Source: Lucinisca nassula
Lineage: Eukaryota > Mollusca > Bivalvia > Lucinida > Lucinidae
NCBI GenBank assembly: GCA_963580285.1
Contig: OY757025.1
Span: forward strand, 121,741,223-121,805,222
DNA length: 64,000 nucleotides
Reading direction: 5' to 3'
A program made the position numbers and the translations under genes. Below are positions 20,601-29,789 of this stretch, piece by piece. Under the pieces are notes generated by a model. That model saw nothing but the letters and a program-made list of their open reading frames with translations, searched no databases and had not been told where the DNA came from. Numbering within the stretch: the stretch's first letter is position 1; every line of letters begins with the position of its first letter.

Positions 20601-22006
20601 GGGACATCAATTTCGCGGACGGGGACCTGATGATACAAACTCGTGACATCGAAAGTTGAAAACACGCTCGCACCTGCCACTGCGTCAAGACAGTCCCTTG
20701 TCCTCGGGATGGGAAAATTGTCCATTTGTGTTACCTTGTTTACGGCCCTGTAATCAACACATGGTCTCACCTTGCCGTCTTTCTTTCTCACCAGGACTAA
20801 TGGACTACTCCAGCAGCTGCGTGACTTACGTATGATACCCTGTTTTTCCATGGTTTCAATCACTTTGCGCTCCTCATCAGCAAATGCCAAGGGCACACGT
20901 CTAGGCGGACAACGGACCGGTTTCGCATTCCCAGTATCAATTATGTGAACACCAAGTGAGGGCGATGTCCTACCTAGATCAAACTCATGACGTGAAAAGA
21001 CATTTTCATGTTTAATAAGGAGATCAGTTATTATCTCCCTTTCTTGCTCAGTCCTATCATGACAGGCTTGACTGCACAGATCCTCCAAATGCTGTGGTAA
21101 CTTACTTTGAGTAGAATGTACAGCCACCCTAGATATCTCATTCTCTTTACTCGTGTTCATGAGCTGTACTCGCCGAACCGCATTGTTATTTTCTGTCTGT
21201 GACGGGTCTTCTGACTGGATAATCAAATGCAAGTCATCATACCTTTCTGCAGTTCCTATCACACTGTCTTGATAGACTGACACCGGATCACTAGAGGGGT
21301 TTAAAAGTCTTACCTTTTGAGTAGGACCAGAATCCATGTCAACCACAGAACTAGCCATTACAAGTGGATACCTGGTATTGAATCCATCACAAGCCTCCAC
21401 AAGCACATCTTTGTTTCTGGCATAATCATCCTCTGGGAAACGCTCTATGAATACATCAATTACCTGCTCGCAGTATCCTGGCACAGTGTAGTGGTCTGCG
21501 GCTGTGACTTTCCTTACCCTACAATCCTTTCCTACCCTTAAAATCTCAATGTCCATTCCCCTTAATCTTAAGATGCCCCTACTAAGGATAAGATCCCCAG
21601 GGCCCTCTTTATCTTCCTGCATTATATCTGCACCAAGCAACCCTTCATCCCCTATATCAGCCACAATCAACTCTTTTGTTAACCTAAGACTTCCAAGTTG
21701 CAAGTCAAATATGGCCTTTCCATGCTCTTTTAGTATAGTACCACCTGCACATGTGATATTGTTGGATGACTCATTCAGCTTGGGTCTGAGATTAGCTGGA
21801 ATCCTCTCATAAATCCTTGTGCTCAAAATGGTCTGAGAAGCCCCAGTGTCAATGGTGAAATACAAGGGTACCCCTCCCACTGTGGCATCAATGTAAGCAC
21901 CCACACTACTTGGTAGAGTCGTACGAAATTTCTTTTTCTGAAAATTTTGGCCTTTCTTGTCATAAACAAGGGTCGTTTCATGGCCATCAGAACCGACCCA
22001 TTCTAG
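17651..22006 (-). CDS. pol: Pol polyprotein (protease, RT, RNase H, integrase)
   Basis: An open frame of about 1451 codons counted from the frameshift point. It has no ATG near its start, only GTG at 21904, which supports expression as Gag-Pol. Residues numbered from that GTG: protease with DTGA at 19-22; reverse transcriptase with YLDD near 480-483; RNase H with LDCDASDYAIG near 627 and a TDHRAL motif; a long, acidic, poorly conserved spacer of about 200 residues with paired cysteines (CWPCKKC); integrase with an HHCC-type finger near 1055-1095 (GGHFG ... CDICAADK) and core residues D (STDMIG, about 1126), D (HSDLGSN, about 1185) and E (GQAEKF, about 1219); then a GPY/F-like C-terminal region ending KKYEG. 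Catalytic residues are present and no stop interrupts the frame. The order places it in the Ty3/gypsy group. Confidence 0.95.
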   Translation of the reverse strand, partial: LEWVGSDGHETTLVYDKKGQNFQKKKFRTTLPSSVGAYIDATVGGVPLYFTIDTGASQTILSTRIYERIPANLRPKLNESSNNITCAGGTILKEHGKAIFDLQLGSLRLTKELIVADIGDEGLLGADIMQEDKEGPGDLILSRGILRLRGMDIEILRVGKDCRVRKVTAADHYTVPGYCEQVIDVFIERFPEDDYARNKDVLVEACDGFNTRYPLVMASSVVDMDSGPTQKVRLLNPSSDPVSVYQDSVIGTAERYDDLHLIIQSEDPSQTENNNAVRRVQLMNTSKENEISRVAVHSTQSKLPQHLEDLCSQACHDRTEQEREIITDLLIKHENVFSRHEFDLGRTSPSLGVHIIDTGNAKPVRCPPRRVPLAFADEERKVIETMEKQGIIRKSRSCWSSPLVLVRKKDGKVRPCVDYRAVNKVTQMDNFPIPRTRDCLDAVAGASVFSTFDVTSLYHQVPVREIDVPKTAFITKYGLYEHCTMPMGMKNSSATFQRIVEAVLHGLNWLTCLIYLDDIVVFARTFQEHADRVDAVLSRIEAAGLKLKPNKCHLFQREVHFLGHIISGSGVLPSPDNVAKIMQFAAPKNATQARALIGLGSYYRRHIKGYSSMMKPIIDLTKKGKEFRWTKQCDEALEKLKEALVSPPIMAYPLDKGEYFLDCDASDYAIGGVLSQIQGGEEKVISYGSKMLNKAERNYCVTDKELLAVRYFIEYYRQYLLGRKFTVRTDHRALSFLFSFKEPRGRLARYLEILSAYDFVIEYRRAGGHANADGMSRCVSPWDCQCNEIDMLEPLKCWPCKKCEKRALDMKSSLLMGCLMKRNETRYQPIDGGEYNQSVNQVTCTVESMGPISNGLSDESKVGKLDVTPDVQCVEGHDVVGEGVKSSTMSETHFLLESEQEVSSPVNIEEISPHVGIEDPRRLVSTGIDTVETKRDLPRSSTDGKGGITENGKQSKENLRAVDTRSKDQPGDGQSGKAEGGEAGSNAETQSIPPYKVILSNYTAEDLESRQKDDPDISFVYSHMLKGHKRPSNSESVNKSPAARHYWVIWDSLSMHHGLVYKECLQKNGLGKYYQLLVPRSLKGEVFQEVHSGKLGGHFGCRKTYEKVKMKYYWYEMKDDVTNWVLACDICAADKIPFKKPKAPLGSLRVGATLATLSTDMIGPFPVTPRNNRYVLIVTDSFTKWVEIFAVPDSTAVTTANVILNEVISRYGAPLSIHSDLGSNYESQIFQELCKLMEVRKTRTSVRNPKGNGQAEKFNKTLIRMIKAYLKGEQENWDLNLGCLAAAFRSTPSASTKFTPNMLMLGREVRIPAELTSGGLSSDTHHITSYGEYVSWLRKRMEAAHDIARGHLENASKRHKYAYDTKIEHLRYEQGECVWYLHERRLPGVSPKLQHIYVLCVVLKRLNDVNYLIKLEEGGSRVVHHDKLKKYEGKNRPKWVDRAIRSYKRSN

Positions 22007-22012
22007 TTTAAC
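21970..22012 (-). promoter_or_regulatory. -1 ribosomal frameshift signal at the gag/pol junction
   Basis: The last gag codons are CCG TTA AAC followed by TAG, giving an in-frame heptamer G-TTA-AAC (22006-22012). After a 6 nt spacer comes GGGTCG (21994-21999), which pairs perfectly with CGACCC (21970-21975), extendable by three more pairs after one mismatch. A -1 slip at the heptamer leads straight into the open pol frame (CTA GAA TGG). GUUAAAC is a known functional slippery site (it is the ORF1a/1b signal of equine arteritis virus). Its use here is inferred. Confidence 0.7.
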
Positions 22013-23670
22013 GGTTGAGAGGAGCTCTGTCCTACCCCCTGGAAGGTCCCTTGATACCCGTCATTTTGAAAATAGGAAGAACCACGCCTTTGATAACCAC
22101 CCTGAGCACCATTACCCTGTTGACCATAATATGGACTGTTTCTTCTACCTAGCCCCTTCTGTGGACAGTTCCTGGAAAAATGACCCACCTCAGAGCAGGT
22201 AAAACAGACGACATTTGGGTTGCTAGGACTCCTAGCACTGTTACCCCTCTGTTGTTGCAGCTGTTTCTCTAAACTTACAATTTTATCTTGAAGAGCCTTG
22301 AGTGTTTTCTCAAGTTGCCCATCACCAGTAGATTTCTGCTCCTGTCCAGGTTTATCAGACAAATTACCTGAGGCTGGTTTCCCCGAGTTAGAGGACTGAC
22401 TGTTCCCAGTTCTGCGTACACGGCTATGCCGTTTCCGCTTCACCTTCCTAGTCCGGTCCTCGGTCTCCTCACTCTCGTCATCACTGTCCTCGTCCTCGGC
22501 TGTGGCAAAACTTACTGAGCGAGCATGTCTCTTACCTTTCTTCTCACTATTATAATCACCCATCAATGGACGTCTGCGGGTTTCCTGAAAATCTACTACT
22601 TGATATACGGCCTCGTCTATGTCCTTAGGCTCCTTAACATACTCAACCTGAAACCGGGCCTTTTCGTCATGTAGGCCATCTAGAAAACGCCTCAGCAAAT
22701 CCTCCCTTCTTGTCACCTCATCCCTATTTGCATGTGCCTTATCATACAACCTTTTAAGTTCAGCAGCGTATTCCTCCACTGTCTCACTAACCTTCTGGTC
22801 ACGATGACTAAACTGAGCCCCATATGTTTTTTTAGTTACGACCACCCTAAACCTACTGTTCAATTCTGAGACTAGTTGGGAATAATTACTCCGTACTTCA
22901 CGTCTCAGTTGTCCAAACACAAACTCACCCGCAGCACCCTGCAACCTAGGCAAGATCTCATCTAGACGATCCTCATTACTCCAGCCCCTTCTATCTGCCA
23001 CCTCAGTGAACCTGTTAAACCAGACGTTCCACTGCTCCTTACCTGTAAATATCGGTAACTTGGTTGTCTCCCTTTGCTGTACAGGATCCACATTTTGCGG
23101 ATATCTAGAAGATTGATACATACCGTCATCTTCTTCAGTATCTGAAAATTCACTTCTACTATAAAGAGGACGCCTTACATTAGGGCCTGGCCTACGAGCT
23201 TGTTCATTTCTACCAGCCCTACACTGTACAGGAGCCTGCACGGCATGTGGTCTGCGCTGCACTTCCTCTAAAACATGGGTTATATTCTGACTTATGGCCC
23301 TGTTTGATTCCCTAATTGTTTTTACCAAGGCCTGCGTCATTTCCTTCATTGCCGTGGTAACATCATTATTTTCTCTTACCCTGGATCTAGCTGCATCTCC
23401 TTCAGCTTGCTCATCCTGGTCTATGTCTATACCTTCATGTCTAAGGTCAACCTCCGGGTCTCCATTCTGCCTAAAAATGTTTTCGCGTTGCACCATAGGC
23501 GGCTCAAAATTCACGGTTTCCCTACGCGTGTTCGCCCCTTCCCTAATAATTGCATCAGACTCATCCCCACTGTCCCTCTCATTCTCAACTACACTTAAAG
23601 TTACATCACTGCCACTGCCGTCTCCCTCAACCTCAGTGTCTCTCCTTTTTAAATTCTTTCTTTTGCCCAT
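22003..23670 (-). CDS. gag: Gag polyprotein of the LTR retrotransposon
   Basis: 555 codons from the ATG at 23670 (MGKRKNLKRRD), chosen because the longer open frame starts only at a GTG and the ATG has A at -3 and G at +4. The order is: a basic, acidic and disordered N-terminus; a retrotransposon-gag capsid-like helical region from about residue 205 (FTGKEQWNVWFNRF onward) to about 340; a charged linker; a coiled segment near LEKTLKALQDKIVSLEKQL; and one CCHC zinc knuckle, CFTCSEVGHFSRNCPQKG, near residues 487-504. The tail is Gly/Gln/Tyr-rich. Gag would assemble the particle and bind genomic RNA through the knuckle. It ends TTA AAC TAG, where a frameshift signal links it to pol. No internal stop is present. 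Confidence 0.93.
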   Translation of the reverse strand: MGKRKNLKRRDTEVEGDGSGSDVTLSVVENERDSGDESDAIIREGANTRRETVNFEPPMVQRENIFRQNGDPEVDLRHEGIDIDQDEQAEGDAARSRVRENNDVTTAMKEMTQALVKTIRESNRAISQNITHVLEEVQRRPHAVQAPVQCRAGRNEQARRPGPNVRRPLYSRSEFSDTEEDDGMYQSSRYPQNVDPVQQRETTKLPIFTGKEQWNVWFNRFTEVADRRGWSNEDRLDEILPRLQGAAGEFVFGQLRREVRSNYSQLVSELNSRFRVVVTKKTYGAQFSHRDQKVSETVEEYAAELKRLYDKAHANRDEVTRREDLLRRFLDGLHDEKARFQVEYVKEPKDIDEAVYQVVDFQETRRRPLMGDYNSEKKGKRHARSVSFATAEDEDSDDESEETEDRTRKVKRKRHSRVRRTGNSQSSNSGKPASGNLSDKPGQEQKSTGDGQLEKTLKALQDKIVSLEKQLQQQRGNSARSPSNPNVVCFTCSEVGHFSRNCPQKGLGRRNSPYYGQQGNGAQGGYQRRGSSYFQNDGYQGTFQGVGQSSSQPLN

Positions 23671-23877
23671 TTTATCTGAAATACATTTTTTTTTTGAATA
23701 ATGCCTTGTTATATTTATCAAACATGTGCCAATGTGTGTCACTCCACCTTAATACCTTCTTTGGGTCCGCATCACTGGATCCATACTTTGCCTGTGTCTT
23801 CGCCACATCTGTTAGCCTGTACCTAGACTGTGTCTTTACGATACTGTTCTGTGTCTTCTCTGTCATACAAGCTTGAT

Positions 23878-23899
23878 GAATCCCACCTTTCTGACACCA
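23878..23899 (-). other. Primer binding site, tRNA-Leu-like
   Basis: Starting 7 nt inside the 5' LTR, the minus strand reads TGGTGTCAGAAAGGTGGG, then ATTC. Animal tRNA-Leu 3' ends read ...GAATCCCACTTCTGACA plus CCA. The site matches this except for two extra bases in the middle, so the primer is probably tRNA-Leu. It is recognised by position, the TGG start and complementarity. Confidence 0.75.
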
Positions 23900-23906
23900 T
23901 TTAATA

Positions 23907-26335
23907 TGCAGGGTCAAAGGGGTCAAGGTCACTGAACCCTGGCCGCTTTCAACCAAGCAAGACCGGACATACGCATTGGCCGACGGACAGGCGGAGCGAC
24001 ACACCCTTAAAACTTATGGCATTAAATAGACCTCTCACATAGAGTGTAATTAATTAAGCTACTTTAAAATTGGAGAGACTGAAGAGGAGGAAGGACAACT
24101 AAGGCAGATTTCTGCTGAATAAAATATAGTATAATCTAGTATAAAACACTTAATGTCAAAAGGCAATCTTGTCTCTCTCTCGTTAGATCTGTACTGTAAC
24201 CCTCTCATAGATTAGCTACGGTATCTCTCACTGGTACCCTCTTTCTCTACCAGGATAGTCTGTATCTAGGTTAAGGTCATCTCAGGTCATAGGAATTAAG
24301 GTCAAGGTCACATCAGTGAGACAAACTGATCCTAAGTGAAGGGCATGACCCAACAATAAAGAACAGTTATCTCCCCTTTACATCATGGACAGCGGCATAT
24401 GTCTTATTAAAATGTAATATTACTCATTGAAATTTAGACAAGGGCAGGCACAGCATAACTGATGCATACGCCCTAATTAACGGTCCGTTAACTATGCAAA
24501 TTAACGTAATTAATTATTCAAGAACTTTAGCATGACTTGTATATAGACTTAAGGTGCTAGCATAACTAACACTTCTCCAGAGAGCATCAGCATAACTGGT
24601 GCATGTTCCGGAATGTTAAACTTTAATTAAGAAATGCTTAATAGCCAATTAAGAACTTCAGATTTAATGAAAAATCATTAATGCATAAGTAATCTAATAT
24701 CTGATGCAATATTAGCAAAGCTATTACTTGGTTTAAGAAAATAAAACCAAGTTAAGCGTCGAAGTAAATCCAAAAAGTTAAACTCTAACAGTAATAAGAA
24801 AAAGAAAACATTATCTTTAGTTCTCCCAGGCTCTTTCCTTTCAAGGCTGTAAATACGGTATCTTGGCTGACGTATCTAAAAATAGCACAGACTCATTCCT
24901 GCATTGCTGAGGGAAACCCTTTGTACTGTATACATGTATCTATAAATAGCACCAAGGTCACAAGGTCGCTGTCGTCGAATGGGGTACTGGAACGAGCCTG
25001 CAAGTCTAAGACATTTGGAAATTCAACAAAACAATATTAAATCAACAGCAAATTGTAAATTCAAACCAAGAACTCTTCATAACTGTAACTGTAACCAGAC
25101 ATCAGCCTCCATCCTTACTTCTTCAACTGTCAGTATCTACACGATGAAAACTTGGTGAATTATATAATGCGGCTTCTGCTGCTTCTCAGAGGATCAGCGC
25201 ACAGAATGCCAGAGAAAGGATACGATCTTCTTTATATATGGGCCCGGACCGATAGCGTTGTGCGGATTTGGTGGAGATCTTGGCGGTTTGGGTTGAAATC
25301 GTGGCTAATTTGCATAGAGCCGGCAATTCTCGGGTCGGGTGGACTAAGATTCCCCCGATCAATACACCTAAAACTGAAAAGTTATTCTTATTTTCTGTTA
25401 GAGACTATCTGTAATAGAAACAAACTTTCATCTGATTAATCTATCTTTGACGAAATCATAGAATTCGCAAGCTTAGTCGCTCATTCTAGCGCATTGCCGC
25501 AAGCGCGTCAAGTTCGCGGAACAGCCATTGGAAGAGCCATAAACATAAGGACGCCTGCGCAGTCATTCTGTTCATTCAGTTCAACTCGGCTCTGTCCATG
25601 CAGCTAGTACTAAAAGCACAAGGAAAAGTTCGCGAAAAGATGTCAAAATTTCTGTCAAGTTTACTCCTTGTTCGAGTCGTGTCACCAGTCGTCATTAGGA
25701 CTTTCTATCACTGTCGGTAATAGATTAATCAGTCAAACAGGTAAAATTATCGTAACCGTCGTAGTTGGCTTGTTCTGAGTCGAAGTTTCTGTCGTCATGC
25801 GTTTTCGTGGTACGTTTGGTGAATCACAGAATGAGGTCACTAGGTGAATGTCTTTTTGGTGTACAAATTGATCTTGACAGCCTGTGATCACCCATCATCA
25901 GTCGTCATCGATCACCACCAGTCATCATCATCATCATTCATCATCCATCAATCATCATCATCATTATTATCATCATCATTCACCAATTATCCTCATTCAC
26001 CAATCATCACCATCATCATCATCCTGGTATATGAATGTCGTTTGACGTGTCACCAGTAACAATTCAGTTCTAATCATCAGCCTGGCAAATGAATGTTGTT
26101 TGACGTATCTCAACCAACAGTAGCTTCCATCACCGATCACTCACCATCATCACATCATCATCATCAGCAGCAGACTCTGATCGATCACTTGATAGATCAC
26201 TCGATACTTTATCTTCCTGGTGAAAGAATGTCACATGACGCATCTCCGGTGAAACATCTAATGCCTACTTATGACCGCCAACTGCACTTCTTTCTTATTA
26301 TTAAGGTTATAAGGAGCCGCAGGCTGACCCCTACA
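23907..26335 (-). repeat. 5' LTR of the retrotransposon (2429 bp)
   Basis: Paired position by position with the left copy at a constant offset of 9901. Reading both line by line I found three differences: 24760 c against 14859 a, 25143 g against 15242 a, and 25578 a against 15677 g. In the sense of transcription it starts TGTAGGGGTCAG and ends CCCTGCA. It contains CAT-rich simple sequence at about 25920-26020, a TATA element near 25234 and several AAGGTCA motifs in the transcript leader. The small open frame at 25152-25439 is duplicated in the other LTR and looks incidental. Confidence 0.95.
25230..25238 (-). promoter_or_regulatory. Candidate TATA box of the LTR promoter
   Basis: Minus strand GGGCCCATATATAAAGAAG inside the 5' LTR, with the same sequence in the other LTR at 15329-15337. 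It is the best TATA-like element in the LTR. If used, transcription would start near 25205, giving a U3 of about 1.1 kb and an untranslated leader of about 1.5 kb before gag. The start site itself cannot be seen. Confidence 0.45.
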
Positions 26336-26376
26336 ATATGTTCAGTAATGACAGAGATATTACAAAATGTCCACAA

Positions 26377-26710
26377 GCCCCGATAGCTCAGTTGGTAGAG
26401 TGTCCGGTCCGGGGAACGGGAGGTCACGGGTTCGATCCCGGGCCGCGACACACCAAAGTCCTTAAAAATGGTACTAGCTGCTCCTCGCTTGGCACTCAGA
26501 TTTACAGGGTAGAGCTAGGACTGGTCGACCCAGTGTCAGGATAATGTGACTGGGTGTGGTAACATGTAATGTGTCTGGGACATGATACTTCAGTGAGGCA
26601 GCACTATAAAAGTGAGCATTGAGCTCCCTGTCGCAACCAGACACCGTCGTGATATGACTGAAAAATTGTTGAAAGCGACGTTAAACCCGAATTCACACAC
26701 ACACACACAC
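26377..26710 (+). mobile_element. tRNA-headed SINE, MetaSINE-like, with 12 bp target duplication
   Basis: The head GCCCCGATAGCTCAGTTGG has a tRNA A box and GGTTCGATCCC a B box. A conserved middle follows (GACTGGGTGTGG, CTTCAGTGAGGCAGCAC) that recalls the central domain of MetaSINE-type elements in molluscs. It ends GACGTTAAACCCGAATTC and a CA repeat. ACAAAATGTCCA flanks it at 26362-26373 and 26711-26722. It is not a functional tRNA gene: the anticodon arm does not fold normally and the body continues. The LTR element lies only 26 bp upstream of its duplication. Confidence 0.85.
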
Positions 26711-26722
26711 ACAAAATGTCCA

Positions 26723-27170
26723 AGTTTTTGCATGCCGATGAAGCAGACAAAATGTCCAAGTTTTTGCACGACGACGATGCCAGAGCTATTACAATACCTC
26801 GTCGTTTTCTTCGAAATCAGCCGAGCTAAAAATGAGGGCACAGACCTAGAAATTTCATTTTACAATTTTTCAAAAAATCCTCTATAAAGTGCAGCGTTAG
26901 GTGCGACCATTTGCTACTTATGCTGACTTTGGTTGAACCAGCTATGTCCAAAGTTGGCATAAGGACCAAACAAAAACACTGAGTAAGCCCCTTCATTAAA
27001 CAATCTAAATTGGTGTTACCCAAAAAAACGTACTGGAGCACACTTATTACAGCATGCATGTTAATTACCATGAATACGATATCAAATTTCAGGAATGTAA
27101 ATTTTAGGACAGAATATGGAAATAGCATGCACTGTTTTTAGGGTCAGGCGACTGATTTTGCATTTTGGAA
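26723..27170. other. Intron sequence without recognised features
   Basis: After a short partial repeat of ATGTCCAAGTTTTTGC (26717 and 26752) I see no gene or known repeat here. Confidence 0.5.
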
Positions 27171-27610
27171 TTTCCATAAAAATCCAAAAATTTGCACACC
27201 TTAAAGACTTGCAGTAATTCTGCTAAATTTTTGACAAATTTGTTTCACAATCCAGCAAGGAGGCAAAAAGGTACAGACGGAATGGCAAACAGTGTAGACC
27301 CTGATCAGACTGCTCCTGAAGGAGCAGTCTGATCTGGGTCTACATTGTTTGCTCAGGCCTATCCATCTCAATACTTAGGATCAATACGGTATCAAAATCT
27401 GACATCTAATTAGTATGCAGATCTAGAAAACTTATCTATATTAAACTTGGAAACTTGGAAACAATCAATTTCAATTCAGACACAACTGTAATTTATAAGT
27501 ATACGTCTAGTATTCCATAAATGGGACATATTTGTAAACATACAAGCAATGTAACCCTAGATCAGACACTGCAAACAGCGACATCTGATCAGGGTCTACA
27601 ACGTAGGATT
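27170..27610. repeat. Hairpin MITE family I copy and a shorter hairpin
   Basis: 27287-27352 is a hairpin with arms AAACAGTGTAGACCCTGATC and apex CTGCTCCTGAAGGAGCAG, embedded in TTTCACAATCCAGCAAGGAG flank typical of family I. 27550-27605 holds a second, imperfect hairpin with the same outer arms. Confidence 0.7.
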
Positions 27611-27778
27611 ATTTGTAAACTTAATAGCAAATAATATGAAAATGGAACTGTCCAAATTTATCAAGTTGAAGAATTTATGTGTAACATAAGGGTATCAGAG
27701 ACAATCTTTTTCAGAACTAAGTTCTTATTTTTCAGGTTTTGGTTTTATCGTTCAAGAGAATTTCACTTATTTCGAGCC

Positions 27779-28205
27779 ATTACGAAAACACGCCTATACA
27801 AATACATAGTAATTTTTTTCGCCGAAAAAAATGAAGATTTTATGATGAAAAATTGTCATATTTTTCTTGTTTCTGCACAAAATATAGATTGTGGGTACAT
27901 GTTAGAACGGCCTCGTTTAGGTGGTTCTAACGAGTACCCACAATCTATACAGTCCAACCTGTATTAAGCAACCACCTATGGGATATTCAAAAAGTGCTTG
28001 CTTAAGACAGGTGCTTGCTTAACACAGGTGAATTTTAATGTATTTTCCTTTTTCGGGAACTGAATGTTTGCTTGCTTAACACAGGTTGCTTGCTTAATTG
28101 AGGTGGCCACTAAGACAGGTTTTACTGTATTTTAGAGCAGAAATAAGAAAAATAATGTTTATCCCTGTAAACCCCAGTTTTTCTATATAAAAGTGGGGTT
28201 CGAGT
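27779..28205. mobile_element. MITE family B copy interrupted by MITE family D
   Basis: Left end TTACGAAAACACGCCTATAC, hairpin at 27884-27949, resumption at 28128 (TATTTTAGAGCAGAAATAAG). The right end is truncated in AAAAGTGGGGTTCGAG. Family D occupies 27950-28127 (178 bp): CAGTCCAACCTGTATTAAG ... GACAGGTTTTACTG with TA on both sides, a Tc1/mariner-like signature. Confidence 0.8.
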
Positions 28206-28261
28206 ACCCAGCGGTCTGACACATTATGGCCATGGAGGCCTGTCACCAGAACTAAGTTACC

Positions 28262-28800
28262 AAAGCTAGCCCCTGCCTACCGGGGCTTGGAGAAATAGAT
28301 TGGGCTTCTATGCAGTAGTGAAAATGACCGCAAACTGCATACGGACTTCTAAGCCTGCCCAGGCAAAGTGGTGTAAGAAGGAAAGTTCATGCATATTTAT
28401 AAACTCTATTGTTTCATTGGACTTGGAGAGCTTGAGATATCATTTCACCTCAATGTCAGGTCAAAGTCCCACAACATTGGAAGCAAGGCCTCCAAAATGA
28501 CCAATACAGTGTTGATGGGGACATAAAACTATACAGTGAAATTTTGGTGGCTCGAAAACTGATGGCTCAATTACCAGTCACTCAGGAAAAAAATCCCATG
28601 ACTGGATATTAATAATGTATTATACTTGGAGTAATTTAGGAAGTGTGTGAGTTTTACATCCCACCAACAGCTAAGGTCATACAGAGATAGGACCTCAGTT
28701 TAAAGTCTGAAGAAGCCCAGGATTGAATCCATGACCCTGGTTTACACGGTGAGTAGCATCAATTAACCACTACTCCCCAGAGGCTTCTAAATTTAGGAAG
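28262..28800. repeat. SINE family A (28262-28530, +) and SINE family L fragment (28655-28800, -)
   Basis: The first reads CTACCGGGGCTTGGAGAAAT to TGTTGATGGGGACATAAA, badly diverged. The second is the reverse of the tRNA-type SINE at 31905-32062 (TTTTACATCCCACCAACAGC to CCAGAGGCTTC). Confidence 0.7.
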
Positions 28801-28812
28801 AATTTTCCTAAC

Positions 28813-29016
28813 CCTTGTTCTGCTGAATATTCATATATGCCACACCCACTACCGATTATCAACCAATCAGATTGCTTGATGCAAATTATTGCAACACATT
28901 CACAATCTGAATGGCAAACAATGTAGATCCTGATCAGATGGCTTCGTCAGAAGCCATCTGATCTGGATCTACATTGTTTCAAAGATAAGGCATATCCGGG
29001 ATTAGCAGGACAAGGG
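28813..29016. mobile_element. MITE family G copy
   Basis: TTAA on the right, CTAA on the left (one change). Hairpin GATGGCTTCGTCAGAAGCC, nearly identical to the 7971 copy. Confidence 0.83.
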
Positions 29017-29035
29017 TTAATTTTATCTTGAAAAT

Positions 29036-29375
29036 GTATTTTGTGTGTACTCAATAGAATGACCTCAATGAGGTGATTCTAATGAGTACACACAACATAC
29101 CTTTATTTTATACAGAAGATCAAAAACACATCCCTGTATTGTCCCCATTATGCCTATGCTCCATGCTCAAAAGTGGTTATTTTTCTGATGAAAATTTGTG
29201 ATATTTTTATTACTATGCTCCAAACATAGGTTGTGGGTGGTCATTAGAACGGAGCCTCAATGAGCCTCTAACTGGTACCCACAACTTATGTCTTGGAGCA
29301 GAAATAAGCAATTAATGCATACCCCTGTAAACCCCAGTTTCCTCTATATAAAGTGGGGTTTACAGTGATGTTTTA
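29036..29375. repeat. Family E-type hairpin and family B2 repeat
   Basis: 29036-29100 is an isolated GTGTGTACTCAATAGAATG hairpin. 29150-29375 is a variant of family B with TAAACCCCAGTTTCCTCTAT near its end. Confidence 0.6.
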
Positions 29376-29789
29376 AAAACGTCTCTAAATGATTTCAGTT
29401 TGTCTTTCTTTCCATTTTTTTATGCTTATTCATGTGCTCTCCTTTCAGAACCATGGAAACTTCATGTTGTATAATACTCTTAGTCTACACCTTAAAATCT
29501 AAAATGAAGTCTACTTGAATAACATTGTGTTAAATGTGCCATAAGTCTGAAGGCCCAGACCTATTAGACACTTGAAACTGTCAGGAACTCTTAATATCAT
29601 ATGTTTACAACAAAATACTACTGCAGAAGTGTCTCATCAAGTTCTCTTATTTGGGAACTTTTAGGCAACAATGTATGCACCCTCTCCCCCTCTTCTGGAA
29701 GGACATCAGTATACAACTGAAATAATTCCAATTCCAGTGGCCCAAGACAAGGGAACTAGAATTCCATGGCCACCAGTGTGAACAAAAAC

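Larger units (their letters stand above)
14006..26335 (-). mobile_element. Complete Ty3/gypsy-type LTR retrotransposon, 12.33 kb, with an extra zinc-finger ORF
   Basis: Two direct LTRs (14006-16434 and 23907-26335) bound an internal region holding, in minus-strand order, a primer site, gag, pol, ORF3 and a purine tract. On the plus strand the LTRs begin TGCAGGG and end CCCCTACA, and the outer flanks are both ATAT (14002-14005 and 26336-26339), a 4 bp target duplication. All three ORFs are open and the LTRs differ at only 3 positions, so insertion was recent and the copy may be complete. Domain order (protease, RT, RNase H, integrase) places it in the Metaviridae-type group. It lies in sense orientation inside the 43.5 kb host intron. 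The long LTR and the non-env third ORF are unusual. Confidence 0.95.

Noticed and set aside
17651..22006. Envelope gene expected after pol
   Set aside because: The only ORF downstream of pol (16799-17575) has zinc fingers and no signal peptide or membrane anchor.
26384..26455. Possible tRNA gene with A and B boxes
   Set aside because: Anticodon arm does not fold as in a tRNA and the sequence continues into a SINE body with target duplications.
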